From the NCBI RefSeq assembly GCF_028288185.1, contig NZ_JAQBOF010000013.1, positions 1 to 64,000 on the forward strand: DNA of 64,000 nucleotides, read 5' to 3'. Within the stretch, counting starts at the first letter, position 1. Each line of letters starts with the position of its first letter. This DNA comes from Mucilaginibacter sp. GTDB taxonomy: Bacteria; Bacteroidota; Bacteroidia; Sphingobacteriales; Sphingobacteriaceae. Positions 24,831-33,854 of the stretch are shown here, piece after piece. Made by a program: the position numbers and the translations under genes. The notes below the pieces were generated by a model, which was not told where the DNA came from, ran no database searches, and saw nothing but the letters and a program-made list of their open reading frames with translations.

Positions 24831-24912
24831 TGTCATTCTGAGCGATAGCGAAGAATCTTATACGTTTTATTTATCGCGCTTACAAGATTCTTCGCTATCG
24901 CTCAGAATGACA
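24831..24912. repeat. 29-bp inverted repeat of the TGTCATTCTGAGCG type
   Basis: 24831-24859 (tgtcattctgagcgatagcg...) and 24884-24912 are perfect reverse complements separated by 24 bp. It lies between the receptor and leuS. There is no T-run, so it is more a mobile palindrome than a classic terminator. Confidence 0.88.
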
Positions 24913-24936
24913 ATTTGGTTTTGCTTAGTACTACTT

Positions 24937-27900
24937 CTAAACCACCATATTAACAATACGGCCCTTTACCACAATTACCTTTTTAGGTTGTTTGCCGTCA
25001 AGATAACGTTGCACATCAGCGTTAGCTAATACAAATTCTTCAATTTCTTTAGGCTCCAGGCTCAAAGAAATATTAAGGTTCATTTTAGTTTTTCCGTTGA
25101 TGGATATAGGATAGACAAATTCATCCTCGACTAAATAAGCAGGGTTAAATTTTGGATAAGTAGCGTATGATAAAGTACCGGCCTCATTACCCAGCATCAC
25201 CCAAAGTTCCTCGCAGATATGTGGGGCATACGATGATAACACTATAACCAAATCCTGCAATACTTTGCGGTTATTGCATTTTAAATCAGTCAACTCATTT
25301 ATAGCGATCATGAAGCTGGAAACCGAAGTATTGAACGAGAAACGCTCCACATCTTCCTCCACCTTACGGATGATCTTGTGTAATGATTTTAATTCGGCTT
25401 TGGTTGGCTCTGCGCCTGACACGGTAAACTCCCAGGCCTCGTTATGGAACATACGCCAAAACTTACGCAGAAATTTAAATACACCTTCTATGCCGTTAGT
25501 GTTCCACGGTTTGCTTTGTTCGAGCGGACCTAAAAACATTTCGTACATGCGCAGGGTATCGGCACCATAACGGGCAATCAGGTCATCCGGGTTAACCACA
25601 TTGAATTTAGATTTCGACATCTTTTCGATTTCAACACCGCAGATGTATGTGCCATCTTTGCCTGGATTTGTCGGATAAGACATAGACCCATCTTCCAGTA
25701 TAAAAATTGCGTTTTGACAATCTTTTCTTGAGCCTCTAAGTTTTTTAATATTTAAGATATCATTCTCCACAATATTTACATCAACATGTGTAGGTATTAC
25801 CTTAAAAATATCTTCATCTATAAATGCTCCATTATACATTGATGCATCAGTAGAATTTTGCTGGATATTTTTCAAAAATTCGTCCCTTAAAAAATCATAT
25901 AAAAATTTTCTATAATTTTTATTACTTAAATATTCGTTGTACCACTTTTTGGATATTAAAATTTGTGGCAATATTTTATCAGACTCATTTGATCTTTTGT
26001 CAAATATTGTATCATCTTCTCCATCATATACTGGAGGATAAGAAACACTATATCCTATTTTATAAATAAAGTTACTCCTCCCCTGTATCATCCCCTGGTT
26101 AATCAGTTTCTTAAACGGCTCTTCCTCAATAACCAGGTCAATATCCTTCAAAAATTTGTTCCAGAAACGGCTGTACAGTAAGTGGCCGGTTGCATGCTCG
26201 CTGCCGCCAATGTATAAGTCGACATCTTTCCAATAGGCAATAGCTTCTTTGGATGCAAACTCCTTATTGTTATGTGCATCCATGTAGCGGTACCAGTAAA
26301 AACTTGAGCCAGCCCAGCCCGGCATGGTGCTTAGTTCATATTCTCCCTCGGGGTGTTTCCAGCCCTCTGCTCTTCCCAATGGTGGTTCGCCGCTTTCAGT
26401 TGGCAGGTATTTATCTACTTCAGGTAATAGTAATGGTAAGTCGCTTTCGCTTATTAAGTGCGGCAATCCCTCTTTAAAATAAACCGGAACGGGTTCGCCC
26501 CAATAACGCTGGCGGCCAAAAATGGCATCGCGCATCCTGAAGTTTACTTTTGCTTTGCCTAAACCTAAACTTTCCAGTTTAGCAATAATAGCCGCGGTCG
26601 CTTCTTTATAACCTAATCCGTTGGCAAAGTCCGAGTTAATGTATTTACCCTCTTTTGTCGGGTCGGCCTCGGTTTCAATATTTTGTGTATCCAGTATCGC
26701 TACTATTGGCAGGTTAAAATGTTTAGCAAACAAATAATCCCGCTGATCGCCTGATGGTACAGCCATAACCGCGCCCGTACCATAGCCAGCCAAAACATAA
26801 TCAGCTATCCAAATCTGTACCTTCTCGCCGTTTAATGGGTTAAGCACATAGCTGCCCGTAAACGCACCTGATACCGTTTTAGCATCAGCCATCCTGTCCA
26901 GCTCAGATTTCTTTTTGGTTTGGACGATGTAAGCGTCTATAGCTGCTTTTTGTTCAGAGGTAGTTAATTCTGCAACCAACTCATGCTCCGGGGCTATTAC
27001 TAAAAACGTAACACCAAATATCGTATCAACCCTGGTTGTAAAAACCTCAATATATTCTTGACTCTTGATTCTTGATTCTTGACTCTCTATCGGAAACTTT
27101 ACACTTGCGCCTGTGCTTTTACCTATCCAGTTGCGCTGCATTTCTTTAAGCGGTTCAGGCCAGTCTATTTTATCTAAACCTTTTAATAAACGCTCGGCAT
27201 AAGCGGTAATGCGCATGCTCCACTGCATCATTTTCTTTTGTTCAACGGGGTAGCCGCCACGTTCGCTAAAGCCGTCTTTAACCTCGTCATTAGCCAATAC
27301 AGTACCTAATGCCGGGCACCAGTTTACAGTGCTTTCGCGTAAGTATGTAAGGCGATATTTTAATAACTCTTTCTGTTGTTCATTAGCACTTTTAGCTTTC
27401 CACTCATTAGCAGTAAAAGTTGAAACTTCTTCATCGCAAACCGCATTAACACCTGCTGAGCCGTTACTTTCAAAATGCTCAATAAGTTTGGTTATGGATT
27501 GCGCTTTATCGGCATCTTTATTATACCAGTTGTTAAATAGCTGCATAAAGATCCACTGCGTCCACTTATAATAATCGGGTGAGCTGGTGCGCACCTCGCG
27601 GCTCCAATCGAAAGAAAAACCTATCTGATCTAACTGGCGGCGGTAAGTGGCAATATTTGCTTCGGTTGTAACAGCAGGGTGCTGGCCGGTTTGTATAGCA
27701 TACTGCTCGGCAGGTAAGCCAAAACTATCATAACCCATGGGATGCAATACGTTAAAACCTTTTAGGCGTTTGTAACGTGCAAAAATATCAGAAGCGATAT
27801 AGCCCAGCGGATGGCCCACATGCAGCCCCGCCCCAGACGGATACGGAAACATATCCAGCACATAGTACTTGGGTTTGGTGGTTTTGTCTTCAGCTTTAAA

Positions 27901-27963
27901 AGTTTGGTTGTCTGCCCAAAACTGTTGCCACTTTTGCTCTATATCTTTAAATTGATAATCCAT
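24937..27963 (-). CDS. leuS: Leucyl-tRNA synthetase with an enlarged insertion
   Basis: Charges tRNA-Leu in the cytosol. Of 1008 residues, the N-terminal part has [20 protein letters not shown] (HIGH motif as HVGH). The editing domain includes TTRVDTIFG and [16 protein letters not shown] (CP1 threonine-rich/aspartate region). The KMSKS loop is [15 protein letters not shown]. The stretch just before KMSKS, about residues 635-780 (DNA 25640-26070), is unusually long and AT-rich, with low-complexity Asn/Lys/Ile codons. It corresponds to the leucine-specific insertion region. A second oddity is [10 protein letters not shown] near residue 295, encoded by four 7-nt words. The reading frame is intact. 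Family members I recall are 60-90 residues shorter. Confidence 0.95.
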   Translation of the reverse strand: MDYQFKDIEQKWQQFWADNQTFKAEDKTTKPKYYVLDMFPYPSGAGLHVGHPLGYIASDIFARYKRLKGFNVLHPMGYDSFGLPAEQYAIQTGQHPAVTTEANIATYRRQLDQIGFSFDWSREVRTSSPDYYKWTQWIFMQLFNNWYNKDADKAQSITKLIEHFESNGSAGVNAVCDEEVSTFTANEWKAKSANEQQKELLKYRLTYLRESTVNWCPALGTVLANDEVKDGFSERGGYPVEQKKMMQWSMRITAYAERLLKGLDKIDWPEPLKEMQRNWIGKSTGASVKFPIESQESRIKSQEYIEVFTTRVDTIFGVTFLVIAPEHELVAELTTSEQKAAIDAYIVQTKKKSELDRMADAKTVSGAFTGSYVLNPLNGEKVQIWIADYVLAGYGTGAVMAVPSGDQRDYLFAKHFNLPIVAILDTQNIETEADPTKEGKYINSDFANGLGYKEATAAIIAKLESLGLGKAKVNFRMRDAIFGRQRYWGEPVPVYFKEGLPHLISESDLPLLLPEVDKYLPTESGEPPLGRAEGWKHPEGEYELSTMPGWAGSSFYWYRYMDAHNNKEFASKEAIAYWKDVDLYIGGSEHATGHLLYSRFWNKFLKDIDLVIEEEPFKKLINQGMIQGRSNFIYKIGYSVSYPPVYDGEDDTIFDKRSNESDKILPQILISKKWYNEYLSNKNYRKFLYDFLRDEFLKNIQQNSTDASMYNGAFIDEDIFKVIPTHVDVNIVENDILNIKKLRGSRKDCQNAIFILEDGSMSYPTNPGKDGTYICGVEIEKMSKSKFNVVNPDDLIARYGADTLRMYEMFLGPLEQSKPWNTNGIEGVFKFLRKFWRMFHNEAWEFTVSGAEPTKAELKSLHKIIRKVEEDVERFSFNTSVSSFMIAINELTDLKCNNRKVLQDLVIVLSSYAPHICEELWVMLGNEAGTLSYATYPKFNPAYLVEDEFVYPISINGKTKMNLNISLSLEPKEIEEFVLANADVQRYLDGKQPKKVIVVKGRIVNMVV
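27055..27082. repeat. 7-nt word array inside leuS
   Basis: Four in-phase words on the plus strand, TTCTTGA, CTCTTGA, TTCTTGA, TTCTTGA. They encode the [10 protein letters not shown] insertion before the [10 protein letters not shown] strand of the synthetase. Confidence 0.85.
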
Positions 27964-28139
27964 GAGTTTATTATACGGTATTAATCCGCGAAATTAAGAA
28001 AATCTCTATTAGTTTAGTAGCTAATTATGTAAGTGTTAGGTTTTGACAATATTCATCCACTTTTTGATTTATAATATTGGTAGTAAATTTTAAAAAATAA
28101 ATTACCTTAGCAAACCAAAAAACCTATAAAACATCAATT

Positions 28140-28751
28140 ATGAAAAAAATCTTTACACTTTTTACTGTGTTGGGCATTTACTCAATGGCACACGCGCAAA
28201 CTAAAGGTCAAAACGAATTTGGCTTTAACCTGGGTATTAATAGTGCTTATGTTACGTCAAGCCAGCAGTACGGTGCCGGTACGGGCCTCATTTGGAACTT
28301 CTCTGCAGCTTTATCTGCCGAACATTATTTATCTGACGTAGTAGGCCTAAAATTAAGAGCTATTTATGACCCAAAAGGATGGGGAGACGCTATTTATGCT
28401 GATGGTACAAAACAAGTAACAGGTGTTTACTACACCCTAAACTATGTTACTATACCGCTTACGCTTAACGCTCATTTTGGAAAAGAAAAAAATTGGTATT
28501 TAGGCGCCGGCCCTTATGTAGGCTTTTTACTGAATGCAACCGATAGTTATACTAATTCTGATTTGAAAAGCAGTTTTAACAGCACAGATTTTGGTATTGA
28601 CGCCAATATTGGTTTCAAAATACCAATTACTGATAAGCTAAAAGCCTTTTTTGAATTTGACCAACAAATTGGGGCTTCTAATATTTTAGTAAAAGGTTCA
28701 GACAGCGCTAACCTGGAGAGAGCAAACTTTACCGTAGGCCTTAAATTTTAA
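28140..28751 (+). CDS. Outer-membrane beta-barrel protein (PorT/OmpW-like)
   Basis: A 203-residue exported protein. A signal peptide (MKKIFTLFTVLGIYSMAHA) precedes alternating strands typical of an eight-stranded barrel of the OMP_b-brl_2 group: FGFNLGINSAYVT, VGLKLRAIYDPKGWG, YVTIPLTLNAHFG, WYLGAGPYVGFLLNA and a last strand ANFTVGLKF with terminal Phe. TLNYVTIPLTL followed by GxGPYxGFLL is common to small Bacteroidota barrels annotated as porin-family or PorT-like. Transport specificity is unknown. It is monocistronic, with a terminator behind. Confidence 0.85.
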   Translation: MKKIFTLFTVLGIYSMAHAQTKGQNEFGFNLGINSAYVTSSQQYGAGTGLIWNFSAALSAEHYLSDVVGLKLRAIYDPKGWGDAIYADGTKQVTGVYYTLNYVTIPLTLNAHFGKEKNWYLGAGPYVGFLLNATDSYTNSDLKSSFNSTDFGIDANIGFKIPITDKLKAFFEFDQQIGASNILVKGSDSANLERANFTVGLKF

Positions 28752-28763
28752 TTACACCTCAAA

Positions 28764-28797
28764 TAGATTTGACAATTTTAAAAGTTGTCAAATCTTT
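28764..28797. terminator. Terminator between the converging barrel and TPR-like genes
   Basis: GATTTGACAA (28766-28775) pairs with TTGTCAAATC (28785-28794). A/T runs on both sides make it bidirectional. Confidence 0.85.
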
Positions 28798-28801
28798 AAA
28801 A

Positions 28802-29383
28802 TTACTCACTCAAAATATCCAAACAGCTTTTACTTAACGCCTTTAGCCTTGCATTTAATGATCGCAGGCCCACCTCGTCATGTATGTTGGTATAAAGCGT
28901 TTTAATAGTTGCCAATGTTTCATCGCTGGGGTCGCAGGCCTGGGCCTTTTCTAAGTGTGGCAATGCTTTTAGTGCAGCGACTTTATAAGCCGCGGCAATT
29001 TCTTTATCACCTGGTGATGCCTGTAGTTTAGTATATAAGGCATCAGCAAGTTTTAAATACAAGTAGCCTAACGCACGATGTGCCACATAATAATCGGGTT
29101 GGGCTGTAGCAACCTTTTCGTATAAGGGGATCGCTTCTATAGATTGCTCATCATCTTCATATAATTTAGCAAAGCCATTATAAAACATCACCCGGCTTTT
29201 GGCAGGCAGCTTATTAACATTGGGCAATATTTGTTCGCCGATCTGTAACGCTTTTGTAGCATCACCCTCAAACCGTTTTAGGTTGAAATCAAGGTATAGA
29301 TTGTAAACATCATCGGCAGTTTGGGCTTTTACCAGGCTGCTAATGCAAAGAATCAGGAGGATGAGGAATGTTTTTTTAGGCAT
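28802..29383 (-). CDS. Exported protein with TPR-like helices
   Basis: A 193-residue protein. The signal peptide FLILLILCISSLVKAQ is followed by an all-helical sequence with TPR-style spacing: ALQIGEQILPNVNKLPAKSR, EAIPLYEKVATAQPDYYVAH, RALGYLYLKLADAL and LKALPHLEKAQACDPSDETL. The DPSDExL helix turn is a TPR hallmark. It is probably a periplasmic or outer-membrane-associated scaffold. I do not recognise a named family. Its own promoter region lies in the 100-bp gap before a 29-codon frame on the other strand. Confidence 0.75.
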   Translation of the reverse strand: MPKKTFLILLILCISSLVKAQTADDVYNLYLDFNLKRFEGDATKALQIGEQILPNVNKLPAKSRVMFYNGFAKLYEDDEQSIEAIPLYEKVATAQPDYYVAHRALGYLYLKLADALYTKLQASPGDKEIAAAYKVAALKALPHLEKAQACDPSDETLATIKTLYTNIHDEVGLRSLNARLKALSKSCLDILSE

Positions 29384-29451
29384 TTGTCAAATATAAAGTA
29401 AACGTTATACTCCTATCATTTCTTTTATCAGAAACCCCATTTAAAATAAAT

Positions 29452-29459
29452 TAGCTTTG
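29452..29459 (+). promoter_or_regulatory. Promoter -7 element TAGCTTTG before a 29-aa peptide
   Basis: This is a full TAnnTTTG match, 24 nt upstream of the ATG at 29484. Confidence 0.5.
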
Positions 29460-29483
29460 TGCTGACATAAACGTATCACCGTT

Positions 29484-29573
29484 ATGAAAAGAATTTACTT
29501 TACAGTTCTTGTTTATTTAGGTTGCTATAGCTTTGCCAATGCACTTGAGTATGGTGACCATGGTGGTAGCTAA
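29484..29573 (+). CDS. Putative 29-aa secreted or membrane peptide
   Basis: ATG AAA AGA opens MKRIYFTVLVYLGCYSFANA, then LEYGDHGGS and a TAA. The peptide looks like a complete signal sequence (positive start, hydrophobic core, ANA cleavage site) followed by only nine residues. A good promoter motif lies 24 nt upstream. It is either a genuine tiny exported peptide or the surviving 5' end of a larger exported gene; the 159 bp after it shows no continuing frame I can recognise. Confidence 0.4.
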   Translation: MKRIYFTVLVYLGCYSFANALEYGDHGGS

Positions 29574-29655
29574 CATCTTTAAAAACTCATCCCCATCTAT
29601 ATAAAACGTTACTGAAAGCTTTAATGTGAGGAATAGGATTTTAAAGTATTGGTTA

Positions 29656-29685
29656 GACTTGCGAGTTTTGTAAACTTCGTAAGTC
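29656..29685. repeat. Imperfect GACTT..AAGTC palindrome
   Basis: GACTTGCGAGTTT pairs, with mismatches, with AAACTTCGTAAGTC around a short loop. It resembles the CGAAGTTT...AAACTTCG palindromes at 6132 and 37341. Confidence 0.55.
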
Positions 29686-29721
29686 TTTCAATTTCTCCTT
29701 CCCAAATTCCCCGCAAAAAAC

Positions 29722-29729
29722 TATCTTTG
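29722..29729 (+). promoter_or_regulatory. Promoter -7 element TATCTTTG abutting guaA
   Basis: This is a full TAnnTTTG match ending 3 nt before the ATG at 29733. If it is the active promoter, the mRNA starts at or next to the start codon (leaderless). Confidence 0.6.
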
Positions 29730-29732
29730 CCC

Positions 29733-31262
29733 ATGCAAGAAAAAATCCTCATTCTTGACTTCGGCTCGCAGTTTACACAACTTATCGCGCGCCGGGTTAG
29801 GGAACTCAACATTTACTGCGAGATCCACCCGTTTAATAAAATTCCAGAAATTGATAGCACTGTAAAAGGAGTAATCCTCTCAGGCAGCCCTTATTCGGTT
29901 CGCCAGGAAGATGCCCTGCATGTTGATTTTATGAAATTTCATGGCAAACTGCCTTTACTGGGCGTTTGTTATGGCGCGCAATATTTAGCGCATTTTAACG
30001 GCGGCGAGGTATTACCATCAAGCACACGCGAGTATGGCCGGGCCAACCTTAGCTATATTAACCAGACAAACCCGTTGTTTAAGGATATTCCTGTTGGTTC
30101 GCAAACATGGATGTCGCATGGCGATACCATTGCTACGCTGGCCAGTAATTTCGAGATAATTGCCAGTACAGACAGCGTAAAAGTTGCTGCTTACCAAATA
30201 ACCGGTACACAAACTTACGGTATACAGTTTCACCCCGAGGTTACCCATAGTTTAGACGGCAAGCAATTGCTGCAAAACTTTTTGGTTGATATATGCGGCT
30301 GCTCCCAAGATTGGACAGCAGACTCGTTCGTTGAAACTACCATAGCCGCGCTTAAAGAAAAACTAGGCAATGATAAAGTGGTATTAGGTTTATCAGGTGG
30401 TGTTGATTCATCCGTAGCGGCGGTATTGCTGCACCACGCTATCGGCAAAAATCTGCACTGCATATTTGTTGATAATGGCTTGCTGCGTAAAGACGAATAC
30501 CAATCGGTATTGGATTCTTACCAGCATATGGGCCTAAATATAAAAGGCATTGATGCTAAACAGCGCTTTTATGATGCGTTAGCGGGTTTATCAGAACCTG
30601 AAGCGAAACGCAAGGCTATTGGCCGTGTTTTTATTGAGGTTTTTGATGATGCCGCACACGAGGTACAGGACGTTAAATGGTTAGGACAAGGAACGATCTA
30701 CCCTGATGTTATCGAATCTGTATCTGTAAAAGGGCCGTCCGCTACCATTAAATCGCACCATAACGTAGGCGGCTTGCCTGACTTTATGAAATTAAAGGTT
30801 GTTGAGCCATTAAATACTTTGTTTAAGGATGAAGTACGCCGTGTTGGTAAGGCTTTGGGTATTGATCAAAATATTTTAGGCCGCCACCCTTTTCCGGGTC
30901 CGGGGCTGGCTATCAGGATATTAGGTGAAGTTACGCCCGAAAAAGTTGCTATATTACAAGAGGCTGATGCTATTTATATCAACAATTTGCGCAGTGCAGG
31001 TGTTTATGATAAAGTATGGCAGGCCGGCACCATATTTTTACCGGTACAATCGGTAGGTGTTATGGGCGATGAGCGCACTTACGAGAATGTAGTTTGCTTA
31101 CGCGCGGTTGAATCAGTAGACGGGATGACGGCAGATTGGTGCCATTTACCTTATGATTTGCTGGCTAAAATATCAAACGAGATCATTAACAATGTAAAAG
31201 GGATAAACCGGGTAGTATATGATATCAGTTCGAAGCCGCCCGCCACAATTGAGTGGGAATAA
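29733..31262 (+). CDS. guaA: GMP synthase (glutamine-hydrolysing)
   Basis: Converts XMP to GMP in purine synthesis. Of 509 residues, the start [20 protein letters not shown] at 29733 matches the family, so the upstream extension of the frame is ignored. The N-terminal glutamine amidotransferase has [15 protein letters not shown] (nucleophile Cys) and QFHPEVTHS (His-Glu). The ATP-pyrophosphatase has the PP-loop [16 protein letters not shown]. The dimerisation domain ends with [13 protein letters not shown], the canonical C-terminus. The next gene's frame opens inside its last codons, so the two are probably cotranscribed. Confidence 0.97.
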   Translation: MQEKILILDFGSQFTQLIARRVRELNIYCEIHPFNKIPEIDSTVKGVILSGSPYSVRQEDALHVDFMKFHGKLPLLGVCYGAQYLAHFNGGEVLPSSTREYGRANLSYINQTNPLFKDIPVGSQTWMSHGDTIATLASNFEIIASTDSVKVAAYQITGTQTYGIQFHPEVTHSLDGKQLLQNFLVDICGCSQDWTADSFVETTIAALKEKLGNDKVVLGLSGGVDSSVAAVLLHHAIGKNLHCIFVDNGLLRKDEYQSVLDSYQHMGLNIKGIDAKQRFYDALAGLSEPEAKRKAIGRVFIEVFDDAAHEVQDVKWLGQGTIYPDVIESVSVKGPSATIKSHHNVGGLPDFMKLKVVEPLNTLFKDEVRRVGKALGIDQNILGRHPFPGPGLAIRILGEVTPEKVAILQEADAIYINNLRSAGVYDKVWQAGTIFLPVQSVGVMGDERTYENVVCLRAVESVDGMTADWCHLPYDLLAKISNEIINNVKGINRVVYDISSKPPATIEWE

Positions 31263-32460
31263 GCGGTTAATATTTTTAGGGATAGCCATTTTAGTGGCTG
31301 CCTGCTCGCCTAAAGTGCGTCCGGTGGTTGTGGCCCCCGTAAAACCCGAATCTGAAAAATCCGTTGTTAAAGTTGAACCGCCAAAGCCGGCACCGCCGAA
31401 ACAATCAACCATTGCTATGCTGCTGCCGTTCGAGCTTGATCATTTAAGCTCCGGCTATACCGATGCAACTTTAAAGCAAGCCAATATAGCTTTGGATTAT
31501 TACCAGGGCTTTAAGCTGGCGCTTGATTCGCTTACCGCACTTGGGTATAATTATAAACTACAGGTATATGATACCAAAGGATTAACATCACAGGCGCATG
31601 CGTTTGCTTATAACCCGCAGGTCCGCGCCAGCGACCTTATAGTTGGCCCCATTTTCCCGGACGATCTGAAAGCATTTACAAGTGTTTTAGTGGGCGCACG
31701 CAAACTTATTATTTCTCCCTTGTCACCAGCCGCACCTGCTACTATTGCTAATCAAAATTTGGTTACTGTTATTCCCCCATTAGAATACCATGCATCGGTG
31801 ACTGCCAAATACATACATACCCGTTTAAATCCGCAAAAAATATTCGTACTTAAATCAGGCTATTCAGAAGATAACGACTATATCGTTCCGTTTAAAAATA
31901 CTATTGATAGTTTAAGCAAGGGCCGTACCCAGGTAGTGCAAACAGTTATTGTTAGGGGGAAGTTAACCGCGTTAGTGCCGCAACTTTCAGCTATTAGCCC
32001 CAACATTTTTTTAATATCGTCAACCAACCAGGCTTTTTTAACAGTTACCATGCATTCGTTAGATTCGCTGGCCCGCAAGTATCCTGTTATATTATTTGGT
32101 CATCCCAGCTGGGAGAAATTCAGCTTTTTACATGCTGATATCTTACAACGGTTAAGAACACATATCACATCAACCGACCAGGTTGATTATAAAGCCGCCG
32201 CGACTATAGACTTTCTGCGCAGTTACCGAAAAGCTTACCATATTGAGCCAAGCGAATATGCCATAAAAGGTTTTGATGAGGGCCTTTATTTTGGTAAATT
32301 ACTAGGCGCTAATAAGGGGGAAGTGAAAAATTTAACAGACAACGATTTTACGGGGCTACATAACAACTTCCACTTTATAAAAAAACCGGGAGTTGGCTAT
32401 ATTAATACCCATGTAAATATGATGGATTACCGTTATTACGAATTGAGGAAGGTAGAATGA
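31219..32460 (+). CDS. Lipoprotein with a periplasmic-binding-protein-like fold
   Basis: Up to 413 residues. Two starts are possible: ATG 31219, 44 nt inside guaA, or TTG 31249. The latter gives a cleaner signal, [19 protein letters not shown], with a lipobox cysteine and 14 nt of overlap. After a Pro/Lys/Val-rich linker the protein shows a type-1 periplasmic binding fold: [63 protein letters not shown] and [16 protein letters not shown]. Such LppC/amino-acid-binding-like lipoproteins often serve in envelope assembly; the ligand is unknown. Its stop overlaps the next start by 4 nt (ATGA). Confidence 0.85.
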   Translation: MISVRSRPPQLSGNKRLIFLGIAILVAACSPKVRPVVVAPVKPESEKSVVKVEPPKPAPPKQSTIAMLLPFELDHLSSGYTDATLKQANIALDYYQGFKLALDSLTALGYNYKLQVYDTKGLTSQAHAFAYNPQVRASDLIVGPIFPDDLKAFTSVLVGARKLIISPLSPAAPATIANQNLVTVIPPLEYHASVTAKYIHTRLNPQKIFVLKSGYSEDNDYIVPFKNTIDSLSKGRTQVVQTVIVRGKLTALVPQLSAISPNIFLISSTNQAFLTVTMHSLDSLARKYPVILFGHPSWEKFSFLHADILQRLRTHITSTDQVDYKAAATIDFLRSYRKAYHIEPSEYAIKGFDEGLYFGKLLGANKGEVKNLTDNDFTGLHNNFHFIKKPGVGYINTHVNMMDYRYYELRKVE

Positions 32461-33626
32461 AGGCGATAAACCAGCTTAAAACATTTCAGCGCATATTGGG
32501 CGAATACCCAGCCGAAACTCCTTTAGGCAAATTTTTACCCGGCTTTTATCGCCAAAACAAACAAATGGGATCTACCGACCGGCGCATTGCCAATAGGTTG
32601 GTGTACAATTATTTTCGCCTGGGTAAAGCCCTTTGGAACACCTCTACCGAGGACCGTTTAATGGTTGCCGAGTTTTTATGCAATACGCAAACCAACTCTT
32701 TCATCCAACATTTTAAACCCGATTGGGCGGCCTGCATTGGTTTTACTATCGAAGAAAAGATAGACCTGGTAATTAAAACTTACCCGGATTTTAAACTGGA
32801 AGATGTTTTCCCGTGGATCAACCAGGTATCGCCGGATATTGATAAGACGGCTTTCCTCAAATCATTCTTTGTACAGCCCGATCTGTTTATACACGTACAT
32901 AATGGCTACGACCATCTGGTAAAAGCCGAGTTAACCAAAGCCTCCATAGTTTTTAAAGATGAAGCTAATGGCTGTTTAGTTTTACCTAACGGGACGCGGC
33001 TGGAAATTATCTTCCCTACTCAGCATTGGTTTGAGGTGCAGGATTATTCATCGCAACAAACAGCCAATTACTTTAAGCCCAACAAATGGGATGCCTGGTG
33101 GGATGCCTGCGCGGCATCAGGCGGTAAATCGCTGCTATTGCATGAACTGGAGCCTAATATTAAGTTGGTGGTGTCTGATATTCGTGAATCTATATTGGCT
33201 AATTTGGACGAACGTTTCCGCTCGGCGGGATTAATGAAATATCAAAAAAAGCAACTGGATCTTACCCAAAACGTGGACCAAAGCCTGCATGATTATGAGT
33301 TTGATGGCATTATATTGGATGCCCCCTGCAGCGGCTCTGGAACCTGGGGCCGCACACCCGAAATGATATCGCAGTTTGAACCACAGAAGATAGAGTTCTT
33401 TCAGCGCTTGCAAAAAACTATAGCCGCAAATGTTATCAAATTCTTAAAACCCGGCAAACCATTGATCTACATTACCTGCTCTGCCTTTAAAGCTGAAAAT
33501 GAGGAAGTGGTTGATTATTTGGTTAAAGAGTGTGGATTGAAGCTAGAAGAAGTTAAAGTTTTGAAGGGATACGAGAATAAGGCGGATAGTATGTTTGTGG
33601 CAAGATTAGTTCGCAGCCCCCTCTAA
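32457..33626 (+). CDS. RsmB/NSUN-type rRNA cytosine-C5 methyltransferase
   Basis: A 389-residue SAM-dependent RNA methylase. The N-terminal 150 residues form an RsmB-like helical region (GSTDRRIANRLVYNYFRLGK). The catalytic part has VQDYSSQQTANYF, the SAM-binding WDACAASGGKSLLL, DAPCSGSGTWGRTPEM with the general-base cysteine, and YITCSAFKAENEEVV with the catalytic cysteine. The middle IFPTQHWFEV segment replaces the usual PUA-like ending. It is translationally coupled to the upstream lipoprotein gene by ATGA. 16S rRNA is the likely target by family; the exact base cannot be told. Confidence 0.9.
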   Translation: MKAINQLKTFQRILGEYPAETPLGKFLPGFYRQNKQMGSTDRRIANRLVYNYFRLGKALWNTSTEDRLMVAEFLCNTQTNSFIQHFKPDWAACIGFTIEEKIDLVIKTYPDFKLEDVFPWINQVSPDIDKTAFLKSFFVQPDLFIHVHNGYDHLVKAELTKASIVFKDEANGCLVLPNGTRLEIIFPTQHWFEVQDYSSQQTANYFKPNKWDAWWDACAASGGKSLLLHELEPNIKLVVSDIRESILANLDERFRSAGLMKYQKKQLDLTQNVDQSLHDYEFDGIILDAPCSGSGTWGRTPEMISQFEPQKIEFFQRLQKTIAANVIKFLKPGKPLIYITCSAFKAENEEVVDYLVKECGLKLEEVKVLKGYENKADSMFVARLVRSPL

Positions 33627-33808
33627 ACGGCGAAGCCCTCATGAACACCTTTAATAAAACAAATTGATAGTTGTTTTTTTCATAGAATTGTTTTGACAAT
33701 GACGCAACTTAAGCAGAAAGGTTACAGGATCATTTCAGCCTGTGGCCTGTGTTATCAAAAGCTTCTGTCAGGGCATTGATTCCTTTTGAAAATAATTCTT
33801 AAACAAAA

Positions 33809-33833
33809 AAGCCTTTGAACAAATCAAAGGCTT
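33809..33833 (-). terminator. Terminator of the membrane MutS gene
   Basis: AAGCCTTTG and CAAAGGCTT pair around a 7-nt loop, followed on the minus strand by a T-run. Confidence 0.85.
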
Positions 33834-33854
33834 CAGTATAAGTCTAGAGAAATT

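Noticed and set aside
33700..33777. Short plus-strand frame starting MTQLKQKGYRIISACG
   Set aside because: Only 26 codons, no promoter motif and no secretion or domain signal.
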